Assembly (NCBI GenBank): GCA_050289485.1
Contig: JBNKFV010000009.1
Span: forward strand, 186,001 to 250,000
Reading direction: 5' to 3'
Origin: JBNKFV01 sp050289485
GTDB taxonomy: Bacteria > Pseudomonadota > Gammaproteobacteria > Pseudomonadales > Cellvibrionaceae
DNA: 64,000 nt
The notes under the pieces were generated by a model that searched no databases, was not told the DNA's origin, and saw only the letters and a list, made by a program, of their open reading frames with translations. Positions 59,486 to 64,000 of the stretch are shown here, in pieces; the stretch's first letter is position 1; every line of letters begins with the position of its first letter. A program made the translations under genes and the position numbers.

Positions 59486-60727
59486 ATGATGCACACCAGA
59501 TTTACTGCGTATTTTTGCGCATTAGTAGTCGGTGCTTTTCTAGCTAACGCTGCAGTGGCAGAAGTGCTTGATCCGCACGTGGCCAATGTGGGTGGTGAAT
59601 CAAAGGTTCCGGTCGGCATTCTTAATGCCCGTTGGGTGGCAACGCAGCCTGGCGTTAATGTCCTCACTTTTCGTCATATGGACGAGCTCTTTACCACGCG
59701 CAAAGTCCCTCATTCTGGGGCGGTGTATCCACTCAAACACAACGACCATACCCTGAACTTTACTTATACGTTTAATGGCGAAACGCTCCCCGCAGAAGCC
59801 TTTCTTACCCGTACCTATACCAACGCCTTGTTAATTATGAAAAACGGTGAGGTGGTGTATGAAAAGTACCTGAATAACAGTACTGATCGTTCTACTTTTA
59901 TTGGCTTTTCGATGACCAAATCGTTTACGTCGATTCTGGTTGGTTGTTTGCTGGAAGAGGGTAAGATACGGTCGTTGGACGATGATATCAGTACCTATTT
60001 GCCTGAGCTTGACGGCGGCGGCTATAAGGGCGTTACGATTCGGCAAGTGCTGGGGATGCGCTCCGGAGTGCATTATCCAGAGCGATATGACTTTCAGAAC
60101 CCCGGTATTGCCGCCACCAACCACATCTTGTCGTTGGTTAAAAACCTTACCCGATTTGTCGATGTTGCGAAGACCATCGAGCGTGAGCATACCCCGGGTG
60201 ACGTGTTCGAGTATAAAACCATTGATACCGCTGTGCTGGGTTTACTGATCGAGCGCTTGAGTGGTGATTCGTTATCGGCGTATATGGCAAGCCGGCTTTG
60301 GGAGCCCTTGGGTGCTGAGGCGGATGGCTTTTTTATGATGGATGGTGAACCTGGTGAAGGGCGTGAATTTAGCGGCGCGGGTTTTAATGCGGTATTGCGT
60401 GATTACGCTCGGTTGGGTTTGTTAATGCTCAATCAAGGCGCAGTAAACGGCAAACAAATCGTATCGCCTGAGTGGGTGGCACTCTCAACCCACTCTGTGG
60501 GACCTGAAGATAAAAAGGCTGGCCCAGGTGGGTATGGCTATCAATGGTGGACGTTTGCCGATAGTGATGCTTACGCGGCTATTGGTTTGCAGGGGCAGTA
60601 CATTTATGTCGACCCTGCTACTGATACGATTGTGGTTAAAATGAGTTACTTTCCGCCGGGGGACGACCATACGTTGTCTGAGGAATCGTTTAAATTTTTT
60701 ACGGCGGTATCTGCCTGGAATTTTTGA
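59486..60727 (+). CDS. Exported serine hydrolase, class C beta-lactamase/NylB-like
   Basis: This 413-residue protein has a signal peptide (TAYFCALVVGAFLANAAVA). Its beta-lactamase-fold domain carries the nucleophile motif Ser-x-x-Lys in GFSMTKSFTS (Ser about 141) and the catalytic Tyr in FEYKTIDTAVLGLLIE (about 242), a Tyr-x-Thr instead of the Tyr-x-Asn of true beta-lactamases. GYGYQWWTFADSD is near the C-terminus. This form is closer to esterases and 6-aminohexanoate-dimer hydrolases than to resistance enzymes. It opens a run of three exported hydrolases. A Met codon follows the first, so the start may be 59489. Confidence 0.85.
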   Translation: MMHTRFTAYFCALVVGAFLANAAVAEVLDPHVANVGGESKVPVGILNARWVATQPGVNVLTFRHMDELFTTRKVPHSGAVYPLKHNDHTLNFTYTFNGETLPAEAFLTRTYTNALLIMKNGEVVYEKYLNNSTDRSTFIGFSMTKSFTSILVGCLLEEGKIRSLDDDISTYLPELDGGGYKGVTIRQVLGMRSGVHYPERYDFQNPGIAATNHILSLVKNLTRFVDVAKTIEREHTPGDVFEYKTIDTAVLGLLIERLSGDSLSAYMASRLWEPLGAEADGFFMMDGEPGEGREFSGAGFNAVLRDYARLGLLMLNQGAVNGKQIVSPEWVALSTHSVGPEDKKAGPGGYGYQWWTFADSDAYAAIGLQGQYIYVDPATDTIVVKMSYFPPGDDHTLSEESFKFFTAVSAWNF

Positions 60728-60783
60728 AATAGCGCCATCTAAGCGATGCACTTACCATTATTCATATCACGGGGAGCCGATTT

Positions 60784-62490
60784 ATGCGGCGAAAAAATGA
60801 TAACGATGACCAGTTAAATAACGCCCCTGCAAACGTTGCTGGCCTGGGTGCTTCCAAGCGGGACTTTTTGAAAATGGCGGTTGCCACCGGGGTTGGATTA
60901 GGCCTGGGTGGGGGCGCGAGCTTGGCAGGGGCCAGTACGCAGCCTGTGGTTACCACCTCGGCTGGTAGCGTAGAGGGCGTAATTGATGAGGGTATTTATA
61001 CCTTTAAAGGCATTCGCTACGGGGCAGATACTTCTGGCGCGGGGCGGTTTATGCCGCCACGAAAGCCTACACCCTGGAAAGGGGTGAAGCCTGCTTTACA
61101 GTATGGTCCGGCTTGCCCTCAAACTCGTCCCGGTGAAACATCAAGATTGTCTGAAGGTGAGAGTGAAGATTGCCTCACGCTCAATGTATGGACGCCAGGG
61201 TTAAAAGACAACACGCGTCGCCCGGTGATGGTGTGGTTACATGGCGGTGGGTTGTGGCGGCTTTCGGCTGCGGGAGATGATCAGGCGGGTAATCATATTG
61301 CCGACCGTGGCGATGTGGTCATGGTCAGTCCCAACCACCGCATTGGTGTGTTGGGTTTCGCTTATCTCGAAGGCCTCGACAAAAAATATCAGGGCTCGTC
61401 GCTGGTGGGCATGCTCGACTTAGTGCTCGCGCTGGAGTGGGTGAGAGATAACATTGAAGCCTTTGGTGGTGATCCGGAAAACGTGACTATTTTTGGTCAG
61501 TCTGGTGGCGGGCAAAAAGTATCACTGTTGATGGCCATGCCGTCTGCTCAAGGATTATTTCACAAAGCGATTATTCAAAGTGGGCCAGCACCGCTCACGC
61601 TCGAGGCGCCCTACGCAAATCGGCTGGCCTCCAGGCTAGTTAACAAACTCAACATTGCCCACGACAGTATCAGTAAGCTACACGAGCGTAGCGTTACCGA
61701 GATTCTCGATAAATACTACGAAATTTTTGACGAGATTGGCGGCTACGGTGTGATGGGGGTGATCCAGGATTTTGCACCGGTTGCCGGAACCACGCTACTA
61801 CCGCAACAGCCCTTCTGGGACAAAGCGCCAGCGTATTCTTCGCATGTGCCATTAATGATTGGCTGTACCCGCACAGAAATGACCGAGTACACATTGTTTG
61901 CGGACCCCAATGCCGCTGCTATGGATTTTGCGCTGGCGCTGGAAAGACTTAAGCCCATATTCGGCGACGACACAGCCAAGGTTCTCGCGCATTATCAACA
62001 GCACCATGCTGGTAAATCAGCGTGGGAAGTTTATTCACTGATCTTGTCAGATTGGCCAACGCGGTTGTATTCAACGCACATTGCAGACGTAAAAGCCACG
62101 CAAGCGGGTGCACCGGCGTACCTGTATCGAATGGATTGGGAAACAACCGCTAAAGATGGCGTGTTGATGTCGCCCCATGCCATCGATATTCAATTTGTGT
62201 TGGGTACTGTGGCAGAAACGCGACCGTTTAATCAGCAACTTGAGGCACGCTGGAAAATGAGTGACCTCATGTTAAGCAGTTGGGTTTCTTTCGCTCGCGA
62301 GGGGCGTCCCACGGTGGCTGGTGGCCCAGATTGGCCAGCTTACAACACCGATAACAAGCGTGTATTTCGGTTTGATCTGCCTCCAGCGGTAACGGCTAAT
62401 CCTGATGCAGCCGATCTGCAATTACTCAGATCAATGTTGCCAAACCTGCGTACGGTTGCTACCTACCATCCCGCGGCTAAGGAGTTATAA
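60784..62490 (+). CDS. Exported type B carboxylesterase
   Basis: This 568-residue carboxylesterase has a twin-arginine-like leader with a Lys-Arg pair (ASKRDFLKMAVATGVGLGLG), suggesting export of a folded protein. Family motifs are FKGIRYGADTSG, SEDCLTLNVWTPG, the oxyanion hole VMVWLHGGGLWR, the nucleophile elbow VTIFGQSGGGQKVS (Ser about 240) and a catalytic His in MSPHAIDIQFVLGT (about 465). It likely cleaves carboxylic esters in the periplasm. It lies 56 bases after the serine hydrolase and 4 bases before the tannase-like gene. Confidence 0.9.
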   Translation: MRRKNDNDDQLNNAPANVAGLGASKRDFLKMAVATGVGLGLGGGASLAGASTQPVVTTSAGSVEGVIDEGIYTFKGIRYGADTSGAGRFMPPRKPTPWKGVKPALQYGPACPQTRPGETSRLSEGESEDCLTLNVWTPGLKDNTRRPVMVWLHGGGLWRLSAAGDDQAGNHIADRGDVVMVSPNHRIGVLGFAYLEGLDKKYQGSSLVGMLDLVLALEWVRDNIEAFGGDPENVTIFGQSGGGQKVSLLMAMPSAQGLFHKAIIQSGPAPLTLEAPYANRLASRLVNKLNIAHDSISKLHERSVTEILDKYYEIFDEIGGYGVMGVIQDFAPVAGTTLLPQQPFWDKAPAYSSHVPLMIGCTRTEMTEYTLFADPNAAAMDFALALERLKPIFGDDTAKVLAHYQQHHAGKSAWEVYSLILSDWPTRLYSTHIADVKATQAGAPAYLYRMDWETTAKDGVLMSPHAIDIQFVLGTVAETRPFNQQLEARWKMSDLMLSSWVSFAREGRPTVAGGPDWPAYNTDNKRVFRFDLPPAVTANPDAADLQLLRSMLPNLRTVATYHPAAKEL

Positions 62491-62494
62491 TATT

Positions 62495-64000
62495 GTGCGA
62501 ACGTTAAATTATTCAATGCTCACTGCCATGAGCTTAGTGGCATTACTGCCTTTATGCAGTGCCGCCTCAGAGTTAAAGGATCGCTGTAGCCGCTTAACTG
62601 AAAACAACGCCGGTAATTATTCAGTTGTTAAAAGCCAGTTTGTTGCAGCACATCATCAGCCTGCACAGGCTAAGTTTTATGAAGAAGCCAAGCCGCTACC
62701 CGATCATTGTTTGGTGCAGGGTTCGCTAGGCAAGCGCGAAGGTGTTGGGCCAGATCAAACGCCGCGAACTTACGAAATACGTTTTGAGCTACGCATGCCT
62801 GCAAACTGGAACGGGCGCTTTCTGTTCGAAGGCGGTGGTTATATGGATGGTGTTGACTGGCCTGCCTATGGCTCGTTGTTTGCGCTGTTGTCACCTACCG
62901 GGCTTGAGCGAGGGTTCGCGGTGGTGAGAACCAACTCAGGACACGACAGCCCAAACGGCAATCCAATGGATGGCTCGTTTTCTTATGATCAGCAAGCCAA
63001 GCTGGACTACGCATTTAATGCGCTGGATAAAGTCACATTGGCAGCCAAGCAAATAGTGACGGATTACTATCACCAATCTCCTGACTACAGCTACTTTGCC
63101 GGTTGCTCGAATGGCGGCAGGCAGGCCATGCTGGTGAGCCAGCGTTATCCTACCTATTTTGATGGTGTTGTTGCTGGTGACCCCTCGTTTAATATTTCGC
63201 GTTTAACACCTAGGCTGGTTTGGAATATTGGCGTGCTGGCTGAAATTTCACCCAAAGATTCCAATGGCAAGCCGGTGCTTTCTAAAACTTTTAGCAAAAG
63301 CAAACTCAGTTTGATTACTGATGCGGTAAAAAAACAATGCGATAAGCTTGATGGCCTCGAAGATGGCCTCATTAACGATATTGCTGGTTGTAAGTTCGAT
63401 CCGGCGAGTTTGGTTTGTTCCAATGCGGATAATGATCAATGCATTAGTGCCGAACAAGCTGCGGCAATGAAAAAAATTATGCAAGGGCCACTGGATTCAA
63501 AAGGTGAACCACTGTACCCACCACTGCCTTACGACACAGGTATTGAAAATATTTGGGGGCCTACATTTTTGGGTAGCGCGGAGACTGCGCCTGGCAACAG
63601 CTTTATCGAAACCGCTGGCCTTTATACGCTGCGCTACCATTCGCTGACGCCTGCTGACCCAAATTTTGATCCGTTGCAAATGAATATGACCGATACCTTG
63701 GCACGTGTTCGCTCAACTCAAGCGCTAAATGACGCTGAAGCCACACAGATGGATACCTTTGCTAAAAATAACAAACTCATTATTTACAATGGTGTGAGTG
63801 ATTTTGCGCTGTCAGTGTTTGAGCTGGTTGACTGGTATGAAAAGGCTGATCAAGCCACTCCCGGCGATATTCAAGACTGGGCGCGGATGTTTTTTATTCC
63901 TGGTATGGGGCACTGTGGTGGTGGGGTAGCAACAGACAGCTTTGATCCATTGACCGCTATTGTTAACTGGGTGGAACACGATGAGGTCCCAGCGTTGATG
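62495..64000 (+). CDS. Tannase/feruloyl esterase family protein (3' end outside window)
   Basis: The frame is open from GTG 62495 to the window edge (502 codons). A signal sequence (SMLTAMSLVALLPLCSAAS) is followed by a tannase-family hydrolase. Visible motifs are RFLFEGGGYMDGVDWPAYGS, VRTNSGHDS, the nucleophile in FAGCSNGGRQAMLVSQRYPT (Cys-Ser, Ser about 205), an Asp in NGVSDFALS and the His-Cys of MGHCGGGVATDSFDP, giving the CS-D-HC set of this family. Such enzymes split aromatic esters such as feruloyl and galloyl esters. AAGGAG stands 10 bases before the GTG. It is almost certainly cotranscribed with the carboxylesterase. Confidence 0.87.
   Translation, partial: MRTLNYSMLTAMSLVALLPLCSAASELKDRCSRLTENNAGNYSVVKSQFVAAHHQPAQAKFYEEAKPLPDHCLVQGSLGKREGVGPDQTPRTYEIRFELRMPANWNGRFLFEGGGYMDGVDWPAYGSLFALLSPTGLERGFAVVRTNSGHDSPNGNPMDGSFSYDQQAKLDYAFNALDKVTLAAKQIVTDYYHQSPDYSYFAGCSNGGRQAMLVSQRYPTYFDGVVAGDPSFNISRLTPRLVWNIGVLAEISPKDSNGKPVLSKTFSKSKLSLITDAVKKQCDKLDGLEDGLINDIAGCKFDPASLVCSNADNDQCISAEQAAAMKKIMQGPLDSKGEPLYPPLPYDTGIENIWGPTFLGSAETAPGNSFIETAGLYTLRYHSLTPADPNFDPLQMNMTDTLARVRSTQALNDAEATQMDTFAKNNKLIIYNGVSDFALSVFELVDWYEKADQATPGDIQDWARMFFIPGMGHCGGGVATDSFDPLTAIVNWVEHDEVPALM

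Noticed and set aside
59486..60727. Beta-lactamase resistance gene
   Set aside because: The Ser-x-x-Lys motif is present but the Tyr-x-Asn is Tyr-x-Thr and no Lys-Thr-Gly is visible; esterase or NylB-like activity is more likely.

Overview
The window reads as chromosomal DNA from a free-living, probably marine, gammaproteobacterium close to the Cellvibrionales/Pseudomonadales. The evidence is a complete MSHA-type pilus locus, a TonB2-like energy-transduction operon with a DUF3450 protein and two ExbB paralogues, a PA2817-family protein, and housekeeping genes such as rlmM, epmC, xni, pdxB, queF and mnmC. No prophage, plasmid, integrase, transposase or CRISPR array is visible, and coding density is high on both strands.

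Layout. 1-6920: a truncated TonB-dependent receptor, a secreted ExeM/NucH-type nuclease, and a pentapeptide-repeat protein fused to a class III nucleotide cyclase. 7098-16797: an iron-uptake region. A seven-gene operon on the minus strand (DUF3450, TtpC/ExbB1, ExbB2, ExbD, TonB, TPR lipoprotein, PepSY membrane protein) diverges from a Fiu-like catecholate receptor followed by a PiuC-like hydroxylase. A Fur-box-like sequence lies between the two units. 16811-21259: aromatic catabolism (pobR, pobA, ligC, aldo/keto reductase). 21340-27840: mobA, an SPFH protein, a CPxCG protein, a YcaQ-type glycosylase, mnmC, a flavodoxin and trmL.

28026-41289 is an MSHA pilus operon (mshI, a PilN-like gene, J, K, L, M, N, E, G, F, A, C, D, O, P). 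It supplies inner-membrane assembly proteins, secretin, ATPase, platform protein, major pilin and minor pilins. mshH, mshB and mshQ are absent. 41354-53569 is mostly housekeeping genes with four unrecognised proteins. 53863-54016 holds tRNA-Glu and tRNA-Gly, followed by a partial copy of the tRNA-Gly 3' end. 54262-58649 holds a PA2817 protein, a YadGH-like ABC exporter, queF and a membrane-anchored coiled-coil protein. tRNA-Ser(GGA) follows at 58968. 59486 to the end is a run of three exported hydrolases: a beta-lactamase-fold esterase, a type B carboxylesterase, and a tannase/feruloyl esterase cut by the window edge.

The most unusual signal is a small dispersed palindromic element, present three times (6990-7064, 12568-12740, 16045-16096), all in the iron-uptake region. 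The longest copy sits in frame inside the signal-peptide region of the TtpC/ExbB1 gene and adds about 57 codons. Other points worth checking are an apparent CTG start for mshI, tRNA 3'-end repeats behind two tRNA loci, the linkage of pobA to ligC, and a palindromic operator-like site across a near-consensus promoter before the hydrolase cluster.
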